Origin: Oreohelix idahoensis
Lineage: Eukaryota > Mollusca > Gastropoda > Stylommatophora > Oreohelicidae
Reading direction: 5' to 3'
Length of the DNA: 64,000 nucleotides
NCBI GenBank assembly: GCA_024509875.1
Contig: JAMPIV010017780.1
Coordinates: 124,001 to 188,000 of the forward strand
Shown here in pieces: positions 1 through 9,934 of the stretch. Both the position numbers and the translations under genes were made by a program. The notes under the pieces are model-generated. The model saw only the letters and a list, made by a program, of their open reading frames with translations, had not been told where the DNA came from and made no database searches. Numbering within the stretch: position 1 is the stretch's first letter; each line of letters begins with the position of its first letter.

Positions 1-51
1 AATTCCCCAAAGGTGTTTTGTCTCACACTGGTAAGCGACTTTTTGTCTATT

Positions 52-74
52 TCATATATATATATATATATATT
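52..74. repeat. TA microsatellite
   Basis: Run of TA dinucleotides at the 5' edge of the recognisable LINE sequence that follows. It may mark the junction where that LINE was truncated. Confidence 0.8.
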
Positions 75-1192
75 CCAGCTTTCCAAAAGCATTTGTCAAA
101 AACCAACCAAGTGTATGGGACGTCCCCTTAAATAAAGATAGATATCCAACAGGGTGGAGAACTATAGAAGACCTAACGCAGTTCAAAGAACTATCAAACA
201 CAATTGAAAACAGTAATAAATACAGAAGCAAAATACCACCCTGGGAACTAAAAACACCAATCATAGACTACTCACTTACTGAAAAGATCAAACAAAACAT
301 AGAAGATAAGGAAGCCAAAATGATAAGTAGAGAGTTCATAGATCAACTAACTAAACAAAGTCTGGCCGTATACACTGATGGATCCAAGGGAGATAGTGGA
401 CAACTAGGTGCCGGAGTTGTAATACCACAATGGGGAATAAAAAAGAGCTACAGTGTAACAGAAGGGGCTTCGATTTTTACCGCAGAGATGGTAGCAATTC
501 TTAAAAGTTTAGAAATAATCGAAGATAACCCTCCAGAAGCTGTTACGATATTTACAGACTCACTATCATCACTACAAGCACTAGAACACCCAGGTAAATG
601 TAGCCGGCCAGACATAAAGGAGGACATTCTAGCAATTAATACATCACTAGGACACAGAGGATGTAGTGTGAGGCTAGTGTGGGTTCCAGCACACATAGGT
701 ATTGCTGGCAACGAGTTGGCAGACCAGAACGCCAAGAATGGAAGAACAAGTAAAAACAATATAAAAGCAGGACTAGGAAGGTCGGAGATCAAGAGCCAAG
801 TGAAGATAACTATAAACGAGGAATGGAAGACAACATGGAAGAAAAGTAGAAAAGGCAGACACGCGTTCAAACTGCTGAAAGAACCAACAAGGACGTGCCA
901 GGTCAGAGAAGAATTAAAGATACCATCAAACAAAAAACTGTGGCGTCTCCGTCTCGGTGCAGCATACTTTATGATAGAGGAACCACACTGCCAAGAATGT
1001 CAGGAAGAGAATGACATAGACCACTACCTGATCCACTGTAAAAAGTATGAACAACAAAGGCTTGAATTAAAAACCTACTATAGAAATCACAATATAGACT
1101 TAACAGATGATAAGGTTTTAAGTATAGATGCCCCAAGAGATGCCCAATCAATACTTAAAAGATATATACATAAAACAAAGGAAAACATATAA
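71..1192 (+). CDS. 3' part of a LINE ORF: RNase H plus C-terminal zinc motif
   Basis: This is the C-terminal end of the polyprotein of an RNase H-bearing non-LTR retrotransposon (I/Jockey/R1-like group). The frame is open from about position 71, so the first ATG at 320 is only an internal methionine. Counting from that methionine, the RNase H residues are D20 (YTDGSK), E56 (TAEM), D80 (TDSLSS), H126 and D136 (GNELAD), so all acidic catalytic residues are present. RNase H degrades the RNA strand of the RNA/DNA hybrid made during reverse transcription. After it comes a C-x2-C-x6-H-x4-C motif, as in many LINE C-termini. Endonuclease and reverse transcriptase are missing, so this is a 5'-truncated copy. 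The family group is inferred from domain order only. Confidence 0.85.
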   Translation, partial: YSSFPKAFVKNQPSVWDVPLNKDRYPTGWRTIEDLTQFKELSNTIENSNKYRSKIPPWELKTPIIDYSLTEKIKQNIEDKEAKMISREFIDQLTKQSLAVYTDGSKGDSGQLGAGVVIPQWGIKKSYSVTEGASIFTAEMVAILKSLEIIEDNPPEAVTIFTDSLSSLQALEHPGKCSRPDIKEDILAINTSLGHRGCSVRLVWVPAHIGIAGNELADQNAKNGRTSKNNIKAGLGRSEIKSQVKITINEEWKTTWKKSRKGRHAFKLLKEPTRTCQVREELKIPSNKKLWRLRLGAAYFMIEEPHCQECQEENDIDHYLIHCKKYEQQRLELKTYYRNHNIDLTDDKVLSIDAPRDAQSILKRYIHKTKENI

Positions 1193-1627
1193 GGTTAGTA
1201 CTCCAGGAAAAACATCCAACTAAATAGAAAGTAAGCAACAAGAACTAACAAAGCATTAACAAAAAACTAACTACTCGTAGGACAAGGAAAGACAACAAGT
1301 TTTAAAAAAAAAAAAGGACAATAACTCAAAATGAGCAAATACTAATACAAATTAAAACCAAGCGTAAAGGACAATAGTTATCTATAAACAATACCAAAAA
1401 AAAAAAAATTGACAAATACTAATATAAATAAAAATCAGTAACTGCAAAAGACAACAGTTATTTAAATTGAATACAAAATTAGTAAATAAAATGACAATAA
1501 ATACCCCAATTATAACCAACTTTCAGGTTGAACAGGGTAGACCAAGATGGAACGAGAAGAGGCAACAATGATATGATGTTGAGTGCCCGATCTCCACCCA
1601 TCAACTCATCAAAACAACAACAACAAC
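1193..1627 (+). mobile_element. 3' untranslated region and CAA-rich tail of the RNase H LINE
   Basis: A-rich non-coding sequence follows the LINE stop codon and ends in a short ACA/CAA repeat at about 1610-1627. Several LINE groups end in short tandem tails rather than poly(A), so this is taken as the 3' end. Confidence 0.6.
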
Positions 1628-3310
1628 AGCTTTCCAACTCAGTTTATCTAGTACCCACAAATTTTCAGACGTCTAGCTTCGATATTCTAGATCCATTATA
1701 ACAGTGGAATTTCTTAGTTTTTTTCGATTGGAGATAGTCATTTTGTGTTGCGGTAAATATTTATAATAGCCTCTTGAGTGATTTAATTGTTAAGTCCGGC
1801 ATTATATTTCACTAAGATTTTTCTGTGTTGAGTGATTTAATTTTTAAATTCCGTCATGATATTTCACTAGGATTTTTGTGCTAAGTGACTAGCGAATTAA
1901 AACAACATATAGCTAACTTGTTAATTTAATTACCTGCTATTAACTAGTAAGAGATATTTTGGTCAACTAGTAAATGCACTATTCATTATGAGTACTGACG
2001 AAATAAATATTTATTTCTAATTCATTATGAGCAATTTTATAAATGACTAGCGCTTATTTCACGGGGTTTTTGTTAAACGATAAATAAGATATACACTTGT
2101 GTTTTTCTAATTTAAATTTAATAGCCGAGTGGATATTAAATTATACCTCTACGCGGGTTATTTATAGGATAGAATACTGATTGTGGTTAAATGTTGCATT
2201 TTCTTCCTATAATTCTAGTACGGGTCACAACCCAAAACCTACCAGCGGCTTCAATATAAATCTGAGAAAAACGGGTCTAAGTACAATAGACGCCAAACAA
2301 ACATTCTTATGCACGCAGCGGGTCTTTGAGGTTTACCTGTTCGGCTCTCTTGGTTTACCCAGAAAAAGAGAGAGTACCAGCAAAAGACAATAAGAATAAT
2401 TGTAACTGGACCTAAAGCTATCAAGATTTCCTTTTTTCCATTTTCATCTACATTCAGACAGCAGTGGCGAAGAATAGCAAATTTAACATTACCTGCCTAC
2501 CGACCACTTGTGTTGTGGCGAGGATTTATCCTGAAGAAAAAGATTTATCTACCTGACATTCTATTTTACTATTGAATATTTCAAGCTACTGTACACTGTG
2601 ATTATTTTGATCTCGAAGTTGTGTTTCATTCCTGGACTAATTGCTGTGACATGAACAGAGTCAATAAAATAAAATAACAAAATAAGCGTTCATCAAATAA
2701 GAGGATTAAACAGTCATTTGAAGAACCGGGGCTTATCTTGCCAAAAGAACTGACACTGAATCTGTTACCTGGAGCATGGAGATATGTTCAAGCTGTTGTC
2801 AAACACTTATCCGGTAAGCGAGAATGAAATATGATCACATGTTTGTCAGAGCGAGTGAAAGCAGGGATGAATAAATCTTATATTGTATAATTAATATACT
2901 CACTTTGTTTTTTTCCTTCTTATGTTTGCTAATACTGTTCATTTTCAGAATAGACTAACTAGAAACTCTGTTCTTTACAGTATAGTCAAATTCTATACCA
3001 TAGCGCTAATCTTTTGACCTTTTGGGGGTTAATTAACTTCTTCTTGTGGGAACTTGTCTCAACAGAGGCGATTGCGCTTATATGTCTATTCCTTTATTAA
3101 TTCTGTAACCTATGATTTTTATATTCTGATATTTTTTTAAATAATAACTGTTGTGAAGTTTCTTTATGGTAAATAAAAAGTAACATAAAACGTAATTACC
3201 TGTGTCGGTCAGCTCGTCCCAATATCCCTACACCATTAATATAGTTTCACGTTTGTGCGTCTAAGTATCGTCACATATCTGTGTGTGTGTATGTGAGTGT
3301 TTGATAATAT
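1628..3310. other. No gene seen; AT-rich, small tandem duplication
   Basis: No supported coding region. A 54-bp segment beginning GAGTGATTTAATT is duplicated in tandem at 1776-1829 and 1830 to about 1883, with a few differences. The 70-codon frame at 2181-2393 has no recognisable features. Confidence 0.5.
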
Positions 3311-3316
3311 ATATTA

Positions 3317-4560
3317 CATACATGCCATACGCTATGGTTTACCCATAATCTGTACGGGGTGTTTGCGTTTTCAGATGTGTACGGCCCGTACAAACGTCTG
3401 TACGGGTTTTTTCGCCTAATTATTAAACATACGGTACATATAAATCGATCGTCTTGTGTCACTACCGTAGCCGTAATTTGCGTCATTTTTAATGTTATTT
3501 GCAAAAGAGTTAGCTCCCGTTTCCGATCTTTATTTAGTAATGGGAGTATCCGCGTTTATTTTCTGTGAATTTTTTAAATCGCAATCAATCGGCATCGAAC
3601 ACGCGGCCATTTTCGCTCTAATATTAATGGATTCTGACTCCGATGCGATGACAAGGAGATCTTTGTCTTTATTAGCGCTAATATCGGTTCTCAGAATATG
3701 GGTGATGGCAGAGATGGAAACGAAAGTAGAATGTCATTGCTAGTACCGTATGTATAATTTTAGGGGTTAGTATTAGGTTTATCGGAAAGGTTTAGGGTTA
3801 CGGCCGAATGTCACTGCTGACGAGGGCGTTTGTTGCTTTGCTACTGATGATGGGTGTAACGAAAAGATCGTCATTTGATTTGTATTGGTCAAATGACGTT
3901 CATTGAGATGCAAAGGAAAAGGACTCTTCGTTTGTTGGGTTTTTTTTTTTAATTAAAAAAAAAAATTTTAATTAAAAAAAAATTTTTTAAAATTTTTTTA
4001 TCGTTTTTTTCATCTTTCCATACCTCTCTTCCTATCACATCTAACATGTACACAAACAAATTTTATATCATCAGATTCATCATTCATTTATTTCTACACA
4101 GTCCAAAAATTAGAGCAATTGACCAAAAAACTATAGAATTTACTAGTCATCCACTATAAAAAAAAGTGGGTGTTGTTAAAAAGAATGCAGCTGCAGGGCA
4201 CATTTTCGGGAAAACAATGCAGCGTGCTAAAGGATAAGGTCCTATCAAACACAGGATTTCCTGGTCTGTTAGTGATAATTAAGCGCAGAAATAGACTAAA
4301 TGATGACACGATCACATCATTTTTACAGTGCAAAATAAACTCAGACAAATATTGTTTGAGTTTTAAAATAAATGAAGACCTGTTTTAAAAGGCAAAGTCC
4401 CCATGCCTCTATGATGCAGCTGTAATTGAAAATTTTTTTACACGAATTAACTCTTTTGATACGTTTTTTCTGTCTTTTTTTGTACAGGTTTTGCTGGTCT
4501 TTGTACAGGGTTTTTGAATTTTCTGTACATGTTTTTCATCTCCGAGGTGTGGCATGTATG
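3317..4560 (+). mobile_element. Internally deleted hAT-like DNA transposon, copy 1 (6-bp target duplication)
   Basis: The ends are CATACATGCC and GGCATGTATG, flanked by a perfect 6-bp direct repeat ATATTA (3311-3316 and 4561-4566). Both ends carry subterminal clusters of GTAC-containing words (CTGTAC, CCGTAC), likely transposase sites. The inside keeps only the last ~60 codons of the transposase found whole at 18.5-20.6 kb. A closely related copy lies inverted at 50774-52064. Canonical hAT elements make 8-bp duplications; a 6-bp duplication points to a hAT6-like or IS3EU-like group. Confidence 0.85.
4170..4388 (+). pseudogene. C-terminal remnant of a hAT-like transposase
   Basis: The frame includes RNRLNDDTITSFLQCKINS, nearly the same as RNRLNDDTVTAFLQCKINS near the end of the transposase at 18542-20550. 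This is the tail of the hAT-type dimerisation region. The upstream catalytic part is missing, so the copy cannot encode an enzyme. Confidence 0.8.
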
Positions 4561-4749
4561 ATATTAATATATATATGTTTACTGTCGGATCAACAAATTT
4601 CTGTTGTAGAGATAGGCTGGACTACAGTATCTTCTCAATCCAGGGACAGACTCTACCTTTCACCATTTCACTCGTGAAATCTATTTCTTTACCTTACCTC
4701 TCACTGAGTTACCACCTTTTTCAGTTCTTTTCAGACGGGACAAAAATAT

Positions 4750-5790
4750 ATCTTAAATACCTATCTAAAATCTACGACAATCACATGTACGTGTAGCGTA
4801 GGGCAGAGCAGCCTAACCTTTGAGGTGAAGACCGGAGTACGACAGGGATGCCCTTTATCAATCACTCTATTTTTAACAGTCACAGTATGGGTGATGCGAC
4901 AGACAGGGCAGTCCAAGAGGAATAAGATGGGCTACGTTTTCTACATTGGAAGATCTGGAATATGCAGATGACATTGCACTTCTAGCACATTCACATCAAC
5001 ACATCCAGGAAGAAACGGATAGACTTAATAAGTTTAGCCAGCAGTTGGGCTTAAACATCAATTTAAAGAAGTCTGAGGTCATGACGCTCAATGTGAGCAA
5101 CCCTGAGCCCATATCAGTAAGGAATCAGCAATTGGTACAGACAGATACCTTCACATACCTAGGAAGCATAGTAACACCAGACGGCAGGGCAGGCAGAGAC
5201 ATCAATGTCAGAATGAATAAGGCAAGAACAGCCTTCTTTAGCCTAAACAACATCTGGAAGTCCTCCCAATACAGCACAAGCACAAAATTAAGATTATATC
5301 AGAGCTGTGTGCTTTCTGTGCTTCTCCATGGTGCGGAATGCTGGAGAGTAACAGAGAAGGAAATATCGAAATTGTCCTCTTTTCACACAACCTGCCTAAG
5401 AAAAATTCTCCGAATCTTTTGGCCGAATACTATCACCAACCAAGATCTGCTTACTCAAAGCAAGCAAGAGGACATGCACACCATCATAGCTAGCAAGCGC
5501 TGCAGTTGGGTTGTCATGTCCTCAGAAGAGACTCCGAGGCCATCATAAGAACAGCTATGCTATGGATCCCTAAAGGAAAACGAAAGAGAGGTCGACCAAA
5601 AACAACTTGGCGGAGGACTGTGGAGGCTGAGTTGCAAAGAATGAACCAGAGTTGGGGCACAGTACGAAGGATGGCCACCGACCGAGCAAAGTGGACTCAA
5701 TTTGTTGCTGCCCTACAAGACGCCACCAGGCGTGATGGCCACTGACTGCTTTGACGGTCGGCGGCTAAGGATCAAAGAAAAAGAATATTA
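4750..5790 (+). pseudogene. LINE A fragment, 5'-truncated
   Basis: Matches the last third of the full LINE A at 22678-25701. It holds the end of the reverse transcriptase (GVRQGCP-like motif, LEYADDIALLAHS with the YADD catalytic pair), the thumb (VLLHGAECWR) and the C-terminal KRGRPKTTWRRTVEAE block. The frame is broken: it runs open from about 4946 to 5548, and the last part continues in another frame at 5506-5745. The 3' end has the family's ending (TGCTTTGAC, then GGATCAAAGAA). The 5' limit is approximate. Confidence 0.85.
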
Positions 5791-5859
5791 TTGCTGACAC
5801 ACTCTGAAATTGCACCTAAGTGGCTAAAAATAGCCTCTCGGTTTGACTACTAAATTATG

Positions 5860-6032
5860 CTCACTATTCCGCTTTATTCACCCGTGTGTTACCGGGGCCC
5901 GAAAAGGGAGCAAAGAATAGTAACACTGTCCCCTACCAAGCATGTCGTAAAAAGCGACTAAGGAGAGTTGGGCATGGGGCCGGTTACACCATCCTGTAAA
6001 AAAAATTTAAACCACAAAAAACTTCAACAAAT
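5860..6032 (+). mobile_element. 5' leader of LINE B
   Basis: Non-coding sequence before the LINE B start. It includes CATGTCGTAAAAAGCGACTAA, of a type common in 5' leaders of related LINEs. Related words recur in the dispersed repeats at 38.46, 39.03 and 59.96 kb. No clear target duplication was found, so the 5' limit is uncertain. Confidence 0.5.
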
Positions 6033-9000
6033 ATGGACAAGTCAAATAAAGAAAATAAAACACAGCCATCCAAGACAGGGGAAGGTCCTCTCGCAGGTAG
6101 GCGTATGATGCAACACAGAGAAAGCCGAAAGGAGTCTGTGTTGCTGACTAACCTTCTTTCTTCTAGGAGAACTTCCAGATTTGGCACCTGGAATGTTCGG
6201 ACATTAAACGAACAAGGGAAAGTGGCGCAAGTAGCAGCAGAAATGAGGGAATACAAAATCGAGGTTCTGGGAATGTGTGAAACTAAGTGGAAGGGGGTAG
6301 ACAGGAAGAAACTCATCACAGGTGAATTGGTGCTGTCCTCAGGACATGAAGACAAAAGTTCACACCACAGTGAAGGGGTAGCTCTTATGTTATCTAAAGA
6401 AGCACAGAAAGCACTAATTGAATGGAAAGCTGTTGGACCCAGAATAATAACAGCTTCTTTCAAAACAGCTAAAAAGAAAATTCATGTAAATGTCATCCAA
6501 TGTTATGCACCAACTAATGACAAAGAAGAGTCTGTGAAAGAAGCATTTTATACTAAACTACAGGAAATTATGGAAAAAGTAAAAAGAAGAGACATCACAA
6601 TTTTGATGGGTGACATGAATGCAAAGATAGGTACAGTCAACACTGGATTCGAAGAAGTCATGGGAAAACATGGGCTAGGAGTAATGAATGAAAATGGAGA
6701 GCTATTCGCAAACTTCTGTGCTTCATATCAACTGGCTATAGGAGGAAGCATGTTTCCACATAAGAGAATACACAAGGCAACATGGATATCACCAGACCAT
6801 AGAACAGAAAATCAGATTGATCATATATGCATAAACAAGAAGTTTAGATCATCATTGCAGGATGTAAAGGTATATAGAGGAGCAGATGTGGCATCAGATC
6901 ACCATCTTCTGATAGCCAAAGTAAAAATGAAACTCAAGAGATATGCAACAATGCAAAATTATAGACAACAGTTTAATGTAAGACAGCTAAGAAATCAAGA
7001 AACAAGAGACAAATTTGCGGTCACAGTATCCAACAAATTCCAAGTGCTCCAACAGCTGGAAGATGTAGAGAATACAGAAGACTATTGGCAGCAGGTCAAA
7101 ACAGTATGGAAGGAGACCTGTGAAGAAATACTGGGGAAAAGGGAAAGACAACAAAAAGCATGGATAACAACAGAAACCATCAATAAGATAAAAGACAGAA
7201 AAAACAAGAAAGCAGAGTTAAACACAAGCAAAACTAGAAGCTCCAAAGCCAAGGCTCAAGAAGTGTACACAGAAGCAAACAAAGAAGTAAAAAGAAGTAT
7301 CAAAAGAGACAAGAGGAAGTATATTGAGGAGTTGGCAAGAGAGGCAGAAGATGCTGCAGCCAAAGGAAATATGAGAGAACTGTATAGCAGCATAAAGAAG
7401 CTAACAGGGAAATACAAGCAAACAAGTTGCCTCATAAAAGACAAGAATGGGAAACTGCTCAGCAATATACAAGAGCAAATGAAGAGGTGGACAGAATATT
7501 TTGGGGACCTTCTCAATAGACCAGCTCCACAAAACCCGCCGGACATCCAGCCAGCAGAAGAAGAGCTACAAATTAACGGTGAAAGACCAACGAAGGAAGA
7601 AATAAAGAAAGCCATAAAGCTTCTAAGAGAGGGAAAAGCGTCTGGACCTGATGGCATTCCAGCAGAGGCCATCAAAGCAGATATCGACACGGCTACAGAG
7701 ATGTTATATAAATTACTTGGTAAAGTCTGGGAAAAGGAAGAGATACCAGCAGAATGGAAGGAAGGATATCTGGTTAAGTTGCCTAAGAAGGGAAATTTAC
7801 AAGAGTGCACAAATTATAGAGGAATAATGTTACTATCAGTGCCAGGAAAAGTATTAAACAGGATTATCCTTGAGAGATTAAAAGAGTCCATAGACAAGAA
7901 ACTGAGAGATGAACAAGCAGGTTTTCGACAAAACAGATCATGTACAGACCAGATAGCCACTTTGAGAATAATAGTTGAACAAAGTCTGGAATGGAATTCA
8001 CCACTATACATCGGATTTGTGGACTACGAAAAGGCATTTGACAGTGTAGACAGAGAATCACTTTGGAAATTGATGAGGCATTATGGAGTTCCCCTGAAGA
8101 TCATTAATTTAATAAAGAAAACATATGAAGACATGACATGCAGAGTTCTTCACGAAGGACAGCTTACAGAACCGTTTGGGATAAGAACAGGAGTGCGACA
8201 GGGATGCCTCTTGTCTCCATTTCTTTTCTTGCTGGCAATAGATTGGGTTATGAGATCATCGACAACACACAACAGAAATGGAATCCAGTGGACTCTGACT
8301 AAGCAGTTGGATGATCTGGATTTTGCTGATGACTTGGCTCTTCTGTCCCATAACCGTAATCAGATGCAGGACAAATTGAAAACACTCGATGAGAGGTCAC
8401 AGCAATTGGGTCTGAAAATACACAGGGAAAAGACAAAAATAATGAGAATAAATGCAGGTAATGATAACAGGGTTGAACTTGAAGAAACACCAATTCAAGA
8501 TGTAGAATCATACACATATCTTGGCAGTAATATAGACAAAGTTGGAGGGACAGACAGCGATATCAAAATAAGAATACAAAAGGCAAGAGGAGCTTTCATT
8601 GCATTGGGAAATATATGGAGATCAAGAGAAATCGGATCCAACACGAAAATAAGAATCTTCAACTCAAATGTGAAGTCAGTCCTATTGTATGGCTCTGAGA
8701 CATGGAGAACAACAAAGACAACAACCAAAAAGCTACAGACTTTCATAAATGGGTGCTTGCGTAGAATAGAGGGATTAAAATGGTATGACAAGGTTACCAA
8801 TGTGGAACTGATGACAAGAACTGGACAAGTGCCAGTGGAACAAGAGATGAGAAGAAGACGATGGCGATGGATAGGACACACACTGAGGAAACCTGTTGAT
8901 AGCATTACAAAGCAGTCCTTGTTCTGGAACCCCCAGGGCAAGAGAGGCAGAGGAAGACCAAGAAGTACATGGAGAAGAGAGTTGGAAACAGAGGTGAAAA

Positions 9001-9056
9001 TGATGAGGAGAACATGGAAAGAACTTGAGATGATGGCACGTGACAGGAGGACTTGA
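6033..9056 (+). CDS. LINE B endonuclease-reverse transcriptase (RTE-like)
   Basis: A 1007-residue polyprotein of a non-LTR retrotransposon. It nicks chromosomal DNA and copies its own RNA at the nick. The N-terminal ~300 residues are an exonuclease-endonuclease-phosphatase domain with WNVRTL, ETKW, YAPTND, GDMNAKIG and SDHHLL. The reverse transcriptase covers roughly 530-800 (SGPDGIP, EQAGFRQNRS, DYEKAFDSV, GVRQGC, FADD). The C-terminal third has the thumb (VLLYGSETWR) and the basic GKRGRGRPRSTWRRE block. The stop at 9054-9056 looks premature: related copies have TGG where this copy has TGA, and the same frame runs on to a TGA near 9102. The first ATG was taken as start because no in-frame ATG precedes it in the leader. 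RTE assignment is by resemblance only. Confidence 0.93.
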   Translation: MDKSNKENKTQPSKTGEGPLAGRRMMQHRESRKESVLLTNLLSSRRTSRFGTWNVRTLNEQGKVAQVAAEMREYKIEVLGMCETKWKGVDRKKLITGELVLSSGHEDKSSHHSEGVALMLSKEAQKALIEWKAVGPRIITASFKTAKKKIHVNVIQCYAPTNDKEESVKEAFYTKLQEIMEKVKRRDITILMGDMNAKIGTVNTGFEEVMGKHGLGVMNENGELFANFCASYQLAIGGSMFPHKRIHKATWISPDHRTENQIDHICINKKFRSSLQDVKVYRGADVASDHHLLIAKVKMKLKRYATMQNYRQQFNVRQLRNQETRDKFAVTVSNKFQVLQQLEDVENTEDYWQQVKTVWKETCEEILGKRERQQKAWITTETINKIKDRKNKKAELNTSKTRSSKAKAQEVYTEANKEVKRSIKRDKRKYIEELAREAEDAAAKGNMRELYSSIKKLTGKYKQTSCLIKDKNGKLLSNIQEQMKRWTEYFGDLLNRPAPQNPPDIQPAEEELQINGERPTKEEIKKAIKLLREGKASGPDGIPAEAIKADIDTATEMLYKLLGKVWEKEEIPAEWKEGYLVKLPKKGNLQECTNYRGIMLLSVPGKVLNRIILERLKESIDKKLRDEQAGFRQNRSCTDQIATLRIIVEQSLEWNSPLYIGFVDYEKAFDSVDRESLWKLMRHYGVPLKIINLIKKTYEDMTCRVLHEGQLTEPFGIRTGVRQGCLLSPFLFLLAIDWVMRSSTTHNRNGIQWTLTKQLDDLDFADDLALLSHNRNQMQDKLKTLDERSQQLGLKIHREKTKIMRINAGNDNRVELEETPIQDVESYTYLGSNIDKVGGTDSDIKIRIQKARGAFIALGNIWRSREIGSNTKIRIFNSNVKSVLLYGSETWRTTKTTTKKLQTFINGCLRRIEGLKWYDKVTNVELMTRTGQVPVEQEMRRRRWRWIGHTLRKPVDSITKQSLFWNPQGKRGRGRPRSTWRRELETEVKMMRRTWKELEMMARDRRT

Positions 9057-9110
9057 CATGTGTTTGTTGAAGGCCTATGCTCCTTTGGGAGTGGAGGGTT
9101 ATGAATGAAT
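9057..9110 (+). mobile_element. 3' end of LINE B with TGAA tail
   Basis: Short 3' region reading GGCCTATGCTCC, then a TGAA-type tandem (TATGAATGAATGAG). The GGCCTATGCTCC segment recurs at 17.46, 38.2 and 30.4 kb and marks LINE B 3' ends. Confidence 0.7.
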
Positions 9111-9844
9111 GAGCTAACTCAGAGACAGTTACGTTTAAAAGAGACAAACCAGCGGTTCTCAAGCCAGTTCTAGATAGACGTCAGAGTCACTTATAATAAG
9201 ATGAGAATAGCGGCATAAACAGAGACAAAAAATGAATGACAGAGGGATGGAAGGACGATATTTTTGAAGTTGATCATATAATAAAGCTGCTGTACAAAAG
9301 TTGTATACTGTGGTAGAAAGTTGGGCAGAAGAATCCCCTTCCATCTGACTGCTGAGATTCTGTATAAATGTAAATAAACATTGCACGTTCGTTCACCGTT
9401 GTTAGAGTGCAATCTGTTCCATCGAGTTGAATCACCTACCATCTGTGCTCAGCTATTTGTAAACGTTTAGAGTAAATCACCATCACCAAAATCATCGACC
9501 ACCCACTGATAGGGCAATGATTCGAAAGTCCACTATACGTCTACATCATCAACACGCACGGCCGCACTGTCTTGTTTACAAATATATGCATTTTTGTTTG
9601 TTTGTTTTTTGTTAAATGAAAAAAAATATCGCGTTCAACCCTTGATGGGTTATAATTAGGATCTTTTGAGTAGTTAACCCAAGATAAAAATTTTGATTTC
9701 CGTTTTCAAAATATGGCATCATTACCCCCCCCCCCCCCCCCCCTTTTTTCCTCCTTTCCTCCCCCCCCCCTTTTTTTTCCCCAAATCCACTCAGTTCAAA
9801 CAGAGTAAATCAAAAATATAAAATTGTGTGAAATGCTTTTTTTG
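9111..9844. other. No gene seen; poly-C tract
   Basis: Non-coding. A 19-base C run lies at 9725-9743, followed by mixed T/C runs. The segment at about 9630-9700 (TTCAACCC, GGGTTATAATTAGGAT) resembles segments near 12630 and 17950, so it is probably a dispersed repeat. Confidence 0.5.
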
Positions 9845-9934
9845 TGTTAATAAAGTTTTGCCTCGTGTTCAACCTAGTCGGTTATATTAGGGCGCATGTC
9901 CAAATATAAAAGACCATTAGTTCTGAGATGATCT

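Noticed and set aside
448..933. 161-codon minus-strand frame
   Set aside because: Shadow of the LINE RNase H frame on the plus strand.
2181..2393. 70-codon frame
   Set aside because: Short, no motif, no splice context or repeat homology.
3492..3743. 83-codon frame shared with 51643-51906
   Set aside because: The two sites are copies of one transposon, so similarity does not show selection; no motif recognised.
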